From: Anaerosporobacter mobilis DSM 15930
GTDB lineage: Bacteria; Bacillota; Clostridia; Lachnospirales; Lachnospiraceae
Length of the DNA stretch: 64,000 nt
NCBI RefSeq assembly: GCF_900142955.1
Contig: NZ_FRCP01000006.1
Span: 62,001 to 126,000, forward strand
Direction of reading: 5' to 3'
Part shown: positions 31,439 through 40,307 of the stretch, piece by piece
Position numbering within the stretch: the first letter of the stretch is position 1
How the letters are laid out: every line of letters starts with the position of its first letter
The notes under the pieces: model-generated
The model's database searches: none
What the model was told of the DNA's origin: nothing
The model's input: the letters and a program-made list of their open reading frames with translations, nothing else
Made by a program: the position numbers and the translations under genes

Positions 31439-32302
31439 CTAATCAGAAAAATGTTTTCTCATTTCATATTGTTTAACAAATACACTAAATTTCCATTTCT
31501 TCAAAAAAGCGTTCAATGCCTGATCCCGTTCATCCACATTTATTACCCTCATCTCTAAACTCTTTGTTTGTTTAAGTAAATCTAACAAAATCTCTGTGGC
31601 AACTCCCATTCTGCGATATTGGGGATGTACCGCTAACTGCGCAATATCTCCTTTTATTTTGTCCACAATACCATATCCAATCAAGTTTCCATCAAATTTA
31701 ACAATCGTATAAGAAAAGGATTTAGCGATTGCACAAACAGCATCTTTTGCGTTTTGCCATGAAGGTGGATAAGTCCAAAAATCTTTGACCGCTGTCCATT
31801 GATCATCTTGTAATTTTTCCGGATGTTCCAGTTTCCACACTTTATGTACGCCCGGTTCTTTTATCTTGCCCGTCAGTTGGTAACAATTCAATATTCTGTT
31901 AATTCGAAATCCCTGTTTTTTATATAAAGTGAGCGCCTTCTCATTATCTTGAATCACTTCCAGTTGATACATGCTGATTTTATTTTTTATACATATAGTG
32001 CTAACCAGATTCAATAATTCCCCCATAATTCCTATTCTCCGAAAATCGGGGATAACTCCTGTTCCGAGGTCATAGACTGTCTTTTCGTTATCCCAATCTC
32101 TCACTCCATTCAAGATAAAACCGACAAGCGTTCTATCTGCAAAGGCTCCAACTGAAACCGCAGGCATAAATCCATTTCTTTTCAGCATTGTTTCAAAAGA
32201 TTTAAAAGGCATATCAACTGAAACCTGATAATCAGAAAATGCCTGTGTAAACGCTTCGTATATACAAACGGAATCTGTATTTTCCAATGTCCGGTATTCC
32301 AT
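31439..32302 (-). CDS. Tandem GNAT acetyltransferase
   Basis: 287 residues with two GNAT-like halves. The first (about 1-150) has LGTGVIPDFRRIGIMGELLN and VIQDNEKALTLYKKQGF. The second (about 165-287) has AQLAVHPQYRRMGVATEILL and a shorter tail, NVDERDQALNAFLKKWKF. Such double-GNAT proteins are known among drug and polyamine acetyltransferases, but no substrate is evident. It is 21 bases downstream of the SnoaL-like gene, in the same operon. Confidence 0.87.
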   Translation of the reverse strand: MEYRTLENTDSVCIYEAFTQAFSDYQVSVDMPFKSFETMLKRNGFMPAVSVGAFADRTLVGFILNGVRDWDNEKTVYDLGTGVIPDFRRIGIMGELLNLVSTICIKNKISMYQLEVIQDNEKALTLYKKQGFRINRILNCYQLTGKIKEPGVHKVWKLEHPEKLQDDQWTAVKDFWTYPPSWQNAKDAVCAIAKSFSYTIVKFDGNLIGYGIVDKIKGDIAQLAVHPQYRRMGVATEILLDLLKQTKSLEMRVINVDERDQALNAFLKKWKFSVFVKQYEMRKHFSD

Positions 32303-32323
32303 ATTTTCTCCTTAATGCTATAT

Positions 32324-32680
32324 TTACTCTATTGGAAGATTGTGCTGTTTCAAAAATGAAAGCTTATCCCAATAGCCTCGTTGGAATAAAATTTTCCCAT
32401 TCACTACCTGAAAAAAACCACACCCCCGTAACCCCAATGGATCACGCCATTCCAAGATTGCCCATTGCCCATCCTCAAAAATATTTTCCACGATAGCTGT
32501 CATATCCGCTGTTGAAAATTCGGCTGTGAACATGGTACGGATTGCTTCAATTCCTACTACTGGCTCATTCGCTACTTGGTGATTCGTCGCATTTTCATGA
32601 TAAAGGGCTGTAATTGCTTCCACATCATGTTTATTGAATGCATCTACCCATAACTGAACAACTTCTTTCGGTCTTAACAT
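32324..32680 (-). CDS. SnoaL/NTF2-like small protein
   Basis: 118 residues. RPKEVVQLWVDAFNKHDVEA followed by ITALYHENATNHQV is the typical cone-fold helix start of SnoaL/NTF2-like proteins; WRDPLGLRGCGFFQVVNGKI gives the strands. These proteins are small-molecule binders or isomerases. First gene of the cargo operon with two GNAT genes. The link to resistance or detoxification is inferred from company. Confidence 0.85.
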   Translation of the reverse strand: MLRPKEVVQLWVDAFNKHDVEAITALYHENATNHQVANEPVVGIEAIRTMFTAEFSTADMTAIVENIFEDGQWAILEWRDPLGLRGCGFFQVVNGKILFQRGYWDKLSFLKQHNLPIE

Positions 32681-32769
32681 TTCTGTTTTTCCTCCTATGC
32701 CTTGTGTGTTTTTATTATATCAAAAAGCAAGTTGAAAGTCGAGAATCATTATAAAGGCACAAAAACTCC

Positions 32770-32920
32770 ACAAACCAACACACCCTCCGGGAGTGTCGAG
32801 GGTAGAATAGCAAGCACTGCCTATGTCCGGACACATAGGCAAAATTCCCCATACATCCCTACCGTCCGTATGATGAAATTTCTATAGGGAAGTATCCCTA
32901 ACCCTCTTTGATTTTCCTTC
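32770..32920. other. Candidate origin of transfer (oriT) region
   Basis: A gene-free stretch upstream of the MobC-relaxase operon has a series of hairpins: ACCCTC/GAGGGT (32782-32803), a perfect GCCTATGT/ACATAGGC stem with loop CCGGAC (32819-32840), and TAGGGA/TCCCTA (32885-32900). MOBP-type relaxases normally nick just beside such repeats next to their own operon. The nick position is not identified. Confidence 0.5.
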
Positions 32921-32940
32921 TGCTTTTTCTCTGCCAGTCC

Positions 32941-32969
32941 TTGACCATTTTCCGCAGATTTGCTACAAT
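32941..32969 (+). promoter_or_regulatory. Promoter of the mobilisation operon
   Basis: TTGACC (32941-32946), 17 bases, TACAAT (32964-32969). It lies between the oriT-like hairpins and mobC, pointing into mobC. Confidence 0.65.
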
Positions 32970-33018
32970 AACACATGGATAATTCTATCCAAAAACAACT
33001 GAACAGACACGAAACCAG

Positions 33019-33054
33019 ACTGTTGTAAACCGAACATTTTACAGCAGTTTTTTT
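33019..33054 (+). terminator. Intrinsic terminator in the mobC leader (attenuator)
   Basis: An 11-bp stem (33019-33029 with 33038-33048, one G-U) is followed by seven T. It lies between the promoter and the mobC start at 33086, so mobilisation genes need antitermination or read-through. A short frame from ATG at 32975 (MDNSIQKQLNRHETRLL, 17 codons) stops inside its left arm. Confidence 0.75.
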
Positions 33055-33085
33055 GTACCCAAAATCAGGAAAGGAAGTATCAGAA

Positions 33086-33427
33086 ATGGCAAACAGGACA
33101 CGCACCAACCGGAACGAATTTCACTTAGACGATAAAGAGCAGTTTATTCTTGATGAGAAGTTTAAGCTGTCCGGCATGAAAAGCAAATCAGCTTTCCTCC
33201 GGAAGCTCATCCTCTACGGATATGTCTATGATGTTGATTACAGTTTCCTCCGGGAGTACAACACAGAGCTTGGACGGATCAGCTCCAGCCTGAACCAGAT
33301 TGCAAAAAGAATTAACAGTACAAACCATGTCTATCAGGAAGATATGGACGAAGTAAAGGAGTTGATGAAACAGGTATGGCATACACAAAAATCCATGCTA
33401 TCACAGCAACCGTTGATAAAGCGGTAG
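33086..33427 (+). CDS. mobC: MobC-like relaxosome accessory protein
   Basis: About 113 residues from the ATG at 33086 with GGAAAGGAAGTATCAGAA upstream. An N-terminal ribbon-helix-helix segment (RNEFHLDDKEQFILDEKFKL, SGMKSKSAFLRKLI) and the MobC domain (YNTELGRISSSLNQIAKRIN, then DMDEVKELMKQVW) are clear. It binds near oriT and helps the relaxase open DNA. The 3' 52 bases overlap the relaxase start, a tight coupling common in these elements. Confidence 0.9.
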   Translation: MANRTRTNRNEFHLDDKEQFILDEKFKLSGMKSKSAFLRKLILYGYVYDVDYSFLREYNTELGRISSSLNQIAKRINSTNHVYQEDMDEVKELMKQVWHTQKSMLSQQPLIKR

Positions 33428-34749
33428 CCTACATCTGTAACCCGGATAAGACTGATGAAAGCATCTACATCTCCTCTTACGCCTGTGCGCCGGAAACCGC
33501 AGCGATTGACTTCAAATATACCTTAGACCACTGCCGGGAAAACAGCCCAAATAAAGCCTATCATCTGATACAGGCTTTCGCTCCCGGAGAGGTCAGTTTT
33601 GAGGAAGCGCACCGGATAGGGAAAGAGCTTGCCGACAAAGTTTTAGAGGGAAAATATTCTTACGTTGTCACCACACATATTGATAAAGGTCACGTCCATA
33701 ACCACATCATTTTTTGTGCTGCCGACAACTTTGAACATAACAAATATCACGACTGCAAACAGACCTATTACCGCATCCGGAAATTGAGTGATGAGCTGTG
33801 CAACGAGCATAACCTTTCCGTCATTATCCCCGGCGGGGAGCGTGGCAAAAAATATAACGAATGGCAGTCAGAGAAAAGCGGTGCGGCATGGAAAACGCAG
33901 ATAAGAAAGGACATCAATGCTGCCATAAAATCATCTTCCACCTATGAGGAATTTCTGCTCCTGATGCGGGCAAAAGGCTATGAGATAAAAGGGGAAAGTT
34001 TTGGGGAAGATGCGCCAAAATATATCTCATTCCGCCCGCTTGGAAAAGACCGTTTTGTGCGTGGCAGCGTAAAGTCACTCGGCAGGGAATACACAAAAGA
34101 ACGCATCAAAGAACGGATTGAATTGAAACGGGAGAGGAAAGCTGTTATCCCGAAAAAAGATTACGCAAACAAAAGGCTAGTTGACACCTCTGATGAAAAA
34201 TTCCAGAACAGTCCGGGACTGAAAAGGTGGGCAGCGATTGAAAATTTAAAGATTGCTGCACAGACTTACAATGAAGCCGGTTCTATAAAAGAACTGGAAC
34301 AGAAAATCGCCACCACAGCCGCCACCGGGAAGGAAGCAAAACAGACTGTCCGTAAGTTAGAAAACCGCATCAAAGACCTTGCAGAGATTATCAAGTATGC
34401 AGAACAGTATAAAGCAAATAAATCCTATAACATCGCCTACAAAAAAGCTAAGAACCCCGACGCATATTTCCGTAAGCATGAGAGCCAGATCATTCTCTAT
34501 GGCGGCGCAAGGCGTATGCTGGAGCAGGCGGGCATCAGTCTAAAAGGCTTGAACATTGACAAGCTGAAAGCTGAATATCAGGAGCTGACCACACAGAAGA
34601 AAGAACTGACTGCCACCTACAAAAACTGTGATAAGGAACTGAAATCGCTGAACCGGAAGCTGGAAAATCTCAACCAGTATTTAGGGCGCTCAGAGCCGCA
34701 GAAAGACACACCAAAAGAGCCAGACAGGAATAACACCCCTGCCCGGTAA
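33376..34749 (+). CDS. Relaxase (MobP/VirD2-type)
   Basis: 457 residues. Motif I is near the start (HAITATVDKAVAYICNPDKT, with nearby Tyr candidates). The histidine triad is VTTHIDKGHVHNHIIF (HxDxxHxHxH), about residues 93-108. The C-terminal part is basic and coiled (ELEQKIATTAATGKEAKQTV, EYQELTTQKKELTATYKN). It nicks oriT, stays covalently bound to the 5' end and pilots the strand through the type IV channel. It starts inside the mobC gene. A typical relaxase of Tn1549-like elements by family pattern. Confidence 0.93.
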   Translation: MAYTKIHAITATVDKAVAYICNPDKTDESIYISSYACAPETAAIDFKYTLDHCRENSPNKAYHLIQAFAPGEVSFEEAHRIGKELADKVLEGKYSYVVTTHIDKGHVHNHIIFCAADNFEHNKYHDCKQTYYRIRKLSDELCNEHNLSVIIPGGERGKKYNEWQSEKSGAAWKTQIRKDINAAIKSSSTYEEFLLLMRAKGYEIKGESFGEDAPKYISFRPLGKDRFVRGSVKSLGREYTKERIKERIELKRERKAVIPKKDYANKRLVDTSDEKFQNSPGLKRWAAIENLKIAAQTYNEAGSIKELEQKIATTAATGKEAKQTVRKLENRIKDLAEIIKYAEQYKANKSYNIAYKKAKNPDAYFRKHESQIILYGGARRMLEQAGISLKGLNIDKLKAEYQELTTQKKELTATYKNCDKELKSLNRKLENLNQYLGRSEPQKDTPKEPDRNNTPAR

Positions 34750-34797
34750 AAAGGGCGGAGAATCGCCTGTTAAGAGCCAAAAAAGCACCGTGGAAAT

Positions 34798-34920
34798 GTG
34801 CATAACTCCCCATTCCGTCATGGACAACACCGTTCACAGGACATGGAAAAGCAAAGTGCAGCTTTCCCACATCCTGCAAACAATGTTGCCCACAACTCCA
34901 TGAGAAGGGGAGTTATACAC
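34798..34920. repeat. Interrupted inverted repeat after the relaxase gene
   Basis: GTGCATAACTCCCC and following bases (34798-34823) recur inverted at 34898-34920, with a few mismatches; between them is a smaller stem near GGAAAAGC/GCAGCTTTCC (34835-34866). The whole 120-base block can fold as a long cruciform. It may be a second-strand or replication origin, or a terminator region. Confidence 0.55.
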
Positions 34921-35196
34921 ATTACCACAGTGCCGACGCCTGCTGAATCCCACTCTTTCCTTCCTGCCTTTTTATATGATTCGTAAAAATCTCTTGCAGG
35001 CAAGTCTCTTTTTCTGTAATATAGTCAACAAATCCGCAAAAAAATAGGAGTGCCGAAGCACCCCCACTTCCTAAACCCTCTTGCAAAATCCGCAGTGTTG
35101 GTTTATAATCATCATAGAAGCCGAAGGATTCTAGCACGTCCGACGGTTGTACAATCGGAAACGAGTAATCAATTTTAGAAAAACAAACGGATCACC
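34921..35196. other. Non-coding stretch after the inverted repeat
   Basis: A 71-codon minus-strand frame (34922-35137) exists but has no RBS or recognisable motif. A tiny stem GTGCCGAAGCAC lies near 35051. Nothing further is supported. Confidence 0.35.
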
Positions 35197-35231
35197 GGCT
35201 ATCCCCTATTCGCAGTAGAGGATAGCCTTTT
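35197..35231 (+). terminator. Hairpin beside the small toxin gene
   Basis: GGCTATCC (35197-35204) pairs with GGATAGCC (35220-35227), then TTTT on the plus strand. In type I systems an antisense RNA often ends next to the toxin 3' end; this could be its terminator. Confidence 0.5.
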
Positions 35232-35234
35232 CCG

Positions 35235-35318
35235 TTACTTGCGGTTGTGTTTATTGTCTATGTATGTCAAGGCTGCAAAAATCACCAGCACCAACGTAAG
35301 CACTTCTAACGTATTCAT
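35235..35318 (-). CDS. Putative holin-like / type I toxin peptide
   Basis: 27 residues, MNTLEVLTLVLVIFAALTYI then DNKHNRK. One membrane helix with a short charged tail is the shape of TxpA/BsrG-like and 'putative holin-like toxin' peptides found in Firmicute plasmids and ICEs. The ATG at 35318 has GGAAAGGAGGTCGGT upstream, a very strong RBS. It is probably a stability or addiction module with an antisense RNA. Confidence 0.72.
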   Translation of the reverse strand: MNTLEVLTLVLVIFAALTYIDNKHNRK

Positions 35319-35437
35319 ACCGACCTCCTTTCCGTTTCCAGAAAGGACAACCGCAGACTATCCCTACCTGCTCTAATCTGACTAAAAAGAATTATAGCAC
35401 TTCCTGTCGGATAATGCTATAAAAGTTTCACGATAAA

Positions 35438-35641
35438 TTATTCTGCCGCTTCCAGTCCAATCTCCGCAAATTCCTCATCGCTCATAGTTTCCAGTTTCCC
35501 TAAGACCTGCCCGGCAAGCTCCACCATTTCGCTGTCCTGTATGTGGGGAATCACATTCTTTATGTCGGCAATCATGCCCCTTCTGTCCTGCCCCTCAAAC
35601 ACACACATCAGATTGACTTCTTCCACTGTAAATTTATCCAT
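35438..35641 (-). CDS. Transposon-transfer assisting family protein (TTRAP)
   Basis: 67 residues: FTVEEVNLMCVFEGQDRRGM then ...IPHIQDSEMVELAGQVLGKL and MSDEEFAEIGLE. This is the known small acidic 'transposon-transfer assisting' family of clostridial conjugative transposons. It follows the 1523-codon gene by three bases, so it is in the same operon. Its molecular role is not established. Confidence 0.88.
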   Translation of the reverse strand: MDKFTVEEVNLMCVFEGQDRRGMIADIKNVIPHIQDSEMVELAGQVLGKLETMSDEEFAEIGLEAAE

Positions 35642-35644
35642 AGC

Positions 35645-38600
35645 TCATATCTCCCTCTCTGATTTTTTCTCCGTCCCCTTTTCCGGAGCTTCTTTTCCTG
35701 ACTTATCCCTCTGCTCGATGACTGCCTTTTTCTCCGCCAGTTTTTCCTTTATGGAAACCCTGCCCGCCTTGTGTTCTTTTTCCTCTTTTGGCTTCTCATT
35801 GTTCAGGACGTTATCAATCATGTTATAGTTACATTCTTCCAGTTCCTCAATCTTCGCAAGCGGCTTATACTCTGCCAGTTTGTCTAAAAGCTCCTTTGCC
35901 TTCCTTGCAGTCTGTACACCCTCACTATCATCAAGCTCCGTCCCTTTCCCGAATAGATCCGTTATGCCCTCCCTCATGCTGTCTGAAATCATGGCATTGA
36001 GGAAATCATTCAGATACTCCGTATTCCCGTTCCTGATGTCCTCTGCGATATTCGCTACCTGTGCTTCCCTGTCCTTCACCGTATCATTGTACTGATAAGT
36101 GTCATAGTCATAGGAAAGCTGGTCTATTTCTGCGGCAAGGAAAGCCGCCTGCCACTTTTCCAGTGAGCCAAGCACTTCAATATCCGGCAGCTTGTCGATC
36201 AGCTCCGCAATTACCGCTACCGCTTTGGGATTGTCTGTAATGTCCGGCACATAATCTAAAATCTCCAGATCGGCAGTCCTGCCCGACACAATATCCATCT
36301 GTGTGTCCTCATACGCTTCCGTTCCTTCCGTATGAATGTTGATGCCGATGCTCCGGATACCATTCATCCTCTCCGGCGGTATCTGGTTGAAAATTTCGAT
36401 TGCTTCCTCCACGCTTGCTATATCCTCATGGTATTCTCCGAGGTTATGGAACTCCCCACACTCTGCCACTGTAAGGGTAATGGCTGTCTGCTTTTCTTCC
36501 TGTGCCTGTTCTGTATTCCTCTCCTGCAGGGCAGCACGTCTTTCCGCAAGGTACGATTCTACCCCCGGAAGATACTGCCCAAGCGTCCCGGTCTTTCCTT
36601 CTGTGATAGGGTTGATGTCAACTTTCACGCCGCCAATGCTTAACCCGTCCTCATTAAATGTGTTAAACAGGAAATCCTCCGTTTCCCCGCCCCGGTATTC
36701 CACAACCACATCAAAGTCAGAATTGTCCTGTTCCAGACCTCTGCACCTGCTCCCGGACACCGCCACATCCACAAGCTCTATGTCCATATCATACTCGTCA
36801 ATCTTGGACTGCAAATAGGCGTATATGGTAAGTTCTATATCCTCCTGTGTCTGCCCATTGATGCCATTCCATAATTCCTCTGTCCGGGCTTTAAAATCAG
36901 CTACAACCTTGCTTTCCGCCGCTTCCGGCACTTCATTTCTGATACGTTCCTCCAGATGCGCCATTTCCGCCTGCTCTGCCTTTTCCATCAATCCGTCATA
37001 ATCAATCGGTATCAGCTCATCATCCGCCTGTATGTTGCCTTCCAAAGCGCTCCGGTGCGCCGGCTCTTTCAAATCCGCCACAATCTCATCAAGTGCCTGT
37101 CTGATTGTTATATCCGGATTGTCATACACCCCACCGTCCAATTTCCAGTAACTCATATCGTAAATTGTGTAATCATACCCTTCACTGGCTTCCTGAATAC
37201 TGATATAGCGGTCTGCCAACTGGAAAGCAAGCTCTGTTTCTTCCCTGCCACTGGCATCTATGTACGGATTCTTCCATTCCGCAAAAGGAATATTTTCAAG
37301 GATATGGTTTTGCTCCCCCTCCGGCATCAGATTTCCCATTTTCCCCTGTTCATAGAGAATATCAAACCTGTCCATATACATTGAAACATCATCTATGCCG
37401 CTGGTCTTTAGCTGAAACTCAAACAATTCTTTTACTAAATCTTTTGTTTCCTCCGGCGTCCTCTCCCGGTAAACCTCCGCCCGGTCAAAACCGACCGCCT
37501 GATATAAAGTCTGCAAATCACTCTTGAACCGGCTGTTTTCCACTTCATTCTGCGTAAATTCAAGCGGCACACAGTTTTGGTTGTTTTTCACATGGAGAAC
37601 ATCAAATTCCTTTCCATTGATACCAAATCCAAATACTGCCTTTGTCATGCCTGTCTGGTCAGAATCTTCCCTCTCCCGGCACTCCTTAAACTTTGTGATT
37701 GCTTCCGCAAGACTGTCAAATCGCTCTACCTCACCTTTTTCCGGATTACTGCCTACCCTTGCGGATAAATCCTCAATGACATAGTAGGTAAATTTATCTG
37801 CATCCTCTTCTTTCTGTATGCCGCTTTCTGCGGTATTTTCCATCACTTCTGCCGCATCCCCTATATCCGAATTTTTTTCTTCTCTGGTTTCCGAAAATAC
37901 CGAAAGTTCCTTCGTAAACTCCGGTATCTCCCTGTAACCAACGGAATCCACATAATGGCTTGTGTTCTCCCCATCCTGATGCAGCACCACCACATCACTG
38001 ACAGAAAGGGAATGCCCGGTAAAATCCGCCGGACGGTCTATATTGAACCGGGTATAAATATCTTCAAGGCTCATGCCTTCCTTCAGCTCCCCGGTGTAGA
38101 CCAGAGTGTAATTCTCTTTAGAAACCGGGATACCCTTCATTTCAAGATAATCCATTGCCATAAACCGTATATCCCTTGTTTCCTCCGTATCTTTAAGCTG
38201 ATAGATACCAAACCTGCTCTCATTTCCATACAGAAGCCGCATTTCCGGGCTTGGCGCATCTTCCTCTAATCCCTGTTCCAGATAAGCACTCCAATCGTCC
38301 TGTTCCACGCCAAACAGACCGTCATGCCCCTGCACTGCGCCCCAATCCTCAGCAAGCGTTTCCGAACCGTCTGAATGGAGCAGATATACCTCCATGCCTT
38401 CCTCAAATAGTTCTGATGCCCGCTCTTTCGTCAGCGGCAGCATTTCATTCCAAAGATAGCCATACTCGTGCATCTCCGATAAACCTACCATGCCATCCGG
38501 AAGGGCATCTATCTCCGCCTGTGCTACTTCCTTTGTTTCCAAAAGCAGTGGTAAATCGTCTTTCTGTTCCGCAAGGGAATATGCAAGGGAAGTAGTTTTC

Positions 38601-40216
38601 CCCATATCGTCCAGTTTAAAGGCATGGTTCATAATCAGGTTGCGCTCGTCAATACTATATACAGACCTGTGGAACTCCATGAGGTTAATGAGCTGCTCTG
38701 CCTGCTGCATGATCGGAAGCTCCGAAGCGGCATGAATCTCCTTTTTGCCCATATCCACCTCAAAATCATAAAACTGCGGATAGCCGTCATTCACCCCGCC
38801 GCTTTTCATAATGGTTACACATTCAAAGCCTTTTTCTTTCAGATAGTCCGTAACACTCCCGCCCCACTCATTTCCTTCGCCGGGCAGCATATCATATAAG
38901 GCATTTTCCACTTCCGACTGCATATTTGTGATTTTAATGGTTTCATACTCCCCGTTTTCGGGCATGGCTATCCGGACAACAACATCGGCATATTCAATCG
39001 GCTTGTTGGCTCTCTCCCGTTCCTCCTGCAATGCCTTAAAATCGGTTATCTCATAAGTATCCGTATTGTAAGCGTAATCTAAATGGTATTCCTCTACTTC
39101 TTCGCTCCGCTCATTCCCAAGCAGCGTTACCCACGCCCCGGCTCTTTCAAGGTAGGCTTCCACACTCTGCCTGTCATCATCTTTCATATCAAGCAAAGAA
39201 TTAAAAAGCTCTGTCCGTTCCATGCCCCTAACGCCCAAAAGGTCATATTCTGAACGGTCTGTATTCGCCACAAGCAGAATGATGTCCTCCTGTGCCTGTT
39301 CTGCAGCACGTTCTTTATCAATCTCCAAAAGCTGTGCTTCAATCCCCTTTATCAGTTCCGAAGAAGTCCGGCGTATCGTATCAAGGGAAGATTTTAACTC
39401 CGGCATTTCCTTTCCGCTGCTCCACCCGGCGATATACCCAAAAGAATAGTCGGACGTATCAATCCCGAAGTGCTGGCAGACGGTGTAGGCGATGCTCTCC
39501 GCTTCCACTTCCTTTGTTTCCCTGTCTTTGGCAATCCCTGTTTCCTGTTCAACCTCCTTTGCATGGAGTTTTGCGTGTGCTACCTCATGCACTCCGGTTT
39601 TTGCAGTCTGCGCTTCTCCCATGCCTTCCTTGATAGCGATAGGGTGGTTTAAGTCAATAAAATAGCCTTTCCTGTCACCCTCCATGCCCTCATAGCGGAT
39701 TGGTACAGGGGAAACCCTTGCAAGTGCTTCCATAAAATCCCGGTAACGCTCTACATCCCCATGCAGCTCGCTCACGCCGAGTCCGGGAAGCTCTTTCCCG
39801 TCCGTCTGCGAATAATCAAACACTGTGACAACCCGGAAAGCGGGTATCTTTATCTCCACTTCCTCCACAACAGGCATCCCGTCCCGGTCAAGCACAGGCT
39901 CATTCGTGACCGGATCAATCTTTTCCTGTTCCTCTTTGATTTTATAAGGCGAAGGCGCAAGGATACGGATACCCCTCTCGCCCCTGTTCACATGGCGCTC
40001 AAAATTCTTCTGCCATGCCTTATACCCGGCAACGTAGGTTGCGTCAGGGCATTGCATCTCTATGAGCTGGATATTGTTTGCGCTGTAATTATGGAATTTT
40101 GACATGGTATTCAGGTAGCTTTTGTATTTTTCTCCCTCAAATAATTCCTTTAAGCCTTCCTCCAGCCTGTCCGTTATCTCCTTTACTTTCTGTTTTTCAG
40201 TTCTCGCATCTGCCAT
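35645..40216 (-). CDS. Polyvalent protein: ArdC-like ssDNA-binding, zincin-like and nucleotidyltransferase-like segments
   Basis: 1523 residues. Residues about 10-85 are an ArdC-type ssDNA-binding N-terminus (YLNTMSKFHNYSANNIQLIE, QCPDATYVAGYKAW). Near 210 is HEVAHAKLH with a downstream EVEAESIAY, a zinc-metallopeptidase-like HExxH pair. Repeated acidic modules (about 300-1000) look like the YodL/LPD 'large polyvalent' domains. Near 1148-1170, VSGSRCRGLEQDNSDFDVVV has the GS...DxD pattern of nucleotidyltransferases. The C-terminus ends with GRVSIKEKLAEKKA and a basic tail. Such proteins are thought to travel with or protect incoming DNA. Third gene of the polyvalent operon. Confidence 0.88.
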   Translation of the reverse strand: MADARTEKQKVKEITDRLEEGLKELFEGEKYKSYLNTMSKFHNYSANNIQLIEMQCPDATYVAGYKAWQKNFERHVNRGERGIRILAPSPYKIKEEQEKIDPVTNEPVLDRDGMPVVEEVEIKIPAFRVVTVFDYSQTDGKELPGLGVSELHGDVERYRDFMEALARVSPVPIRYEGMEGDRKGYFIDLNHPIAIKEGMGEAQTAKTGVHEVAHAKLHAKEVEQETGIAKDRETKEVEAESIAYTVCQHFGIDTSDYSFGYIAGWSSGKEMPELKSSLDTIRRTSSELIKGIEAQLLEIDKERAAEQAQEDIILLVANTDRSEYDLLGVRGMERTELFNSLLDMKDDDRQSVEAYLERAGAWVTLLGNERSEEVEEYHLDYAYNTDTYEITDFKALQEERERANKPIEYADVVVRIAMPENGEYETIKITNMQSEVENALYDMLPGEGNEWGGSVTDYLKEKGFECVTIMKSGGVNDGYPQFYDFEVDMGKKEIHAASELPIMQQAEQLINLMEFHRSVYSIDERNLIMNHAFKLDDMGKTTSLAYSLAEQKDDLPLLLETKEVAQAEIDALPDGMVGLSEMHEYGYLWNEMLPLTKERASELFEEGMEVYLLHSDGSETLAEDWGAVQGHDGLFGVEQDDWSAYLEQGLEEDAPSPEMRLLYGNESRFGIYQLKDTEETRDIRFMAMDYLEMKGIPVSKENYTLVYTGELKEGMSLEDIYTRFNIDRPADFTGHSLSVSDVVVLHQDGENTSHYVDSVGYREIPEFTKELSVFSETREEKNSDIGDAAEVMENTAESGIQKEEDADKFTYYVIEDLSARVGSNPEKGEVERFDSLAEAITKFKECREREDSDQTGMTKAVFGFGINGKEFDVLHVKNNQNCVPLEFTQNEVENSRFKSDLQTLYQAVGFDRAEVYRERTPEETKDLVKELFEFQLKTSGIDDVSMYMDRFDILYEQGKMGNLMPEGEQNHILENIPFAEWKNPYIDASGREETELAFQLADRYISIQEASEGYDYTIYDMSYWKLDGGVYDNPDITIRQALDEIVADLKEPAHRSALEGNIQADDELIPIDYDGLMEKAEQAEMAHLEERIRNEVPEAAESKVVADFKARTEELWNGINGQTQEDIELTIYAYLQSKIDEYDMDIELVDVAVSGSRCRGLEQDNSDFDVVVEYRGGETEDFLFNTFNEDGLSIGGVKVDINPITEGKTGTLGQYLPGVESYLAERRAALQERNTEQAQEEKQTAITLTVAECGEFHNLGEYHEDIASVEEAIEIFNQIPPERMNGIRSIGINIHTEGTEAYEDTQMDIVSGRTADLEILDYVPDITDNPKAVAVIAELIDKLPDIEVLGSLEKWQAAFLAAEIDQLSYDYDTYQYNDTVKDREAQVANIAEDIRNGNTEYLNDFLNAMISDSMREGITDLFGKGTELDDSEGVQTARKAKELLDKLAEYKPLAKIEELEECNYNMIDNVLNNEKPKEEKEHKAGRVSIKEKLAEKKAVIEQRDKSGKEAPEKGTEKKSEREI

Positions 40217-40307
40217 CTGGTTATTTCTCCTTTTCCTCCATAAAAAACAGGGACAGATAAGTTTCCCTCTCTGCCCCCGTTCCGGATATTTTTATTTGCA
40301 GCTATCT

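Noticed and set aside
34922..35137. A 71-codon minus-strand frame between the relaxase and toxin genes
   Set aside because: No RBS; composition unlike neighbouring genes; no motif recognised.
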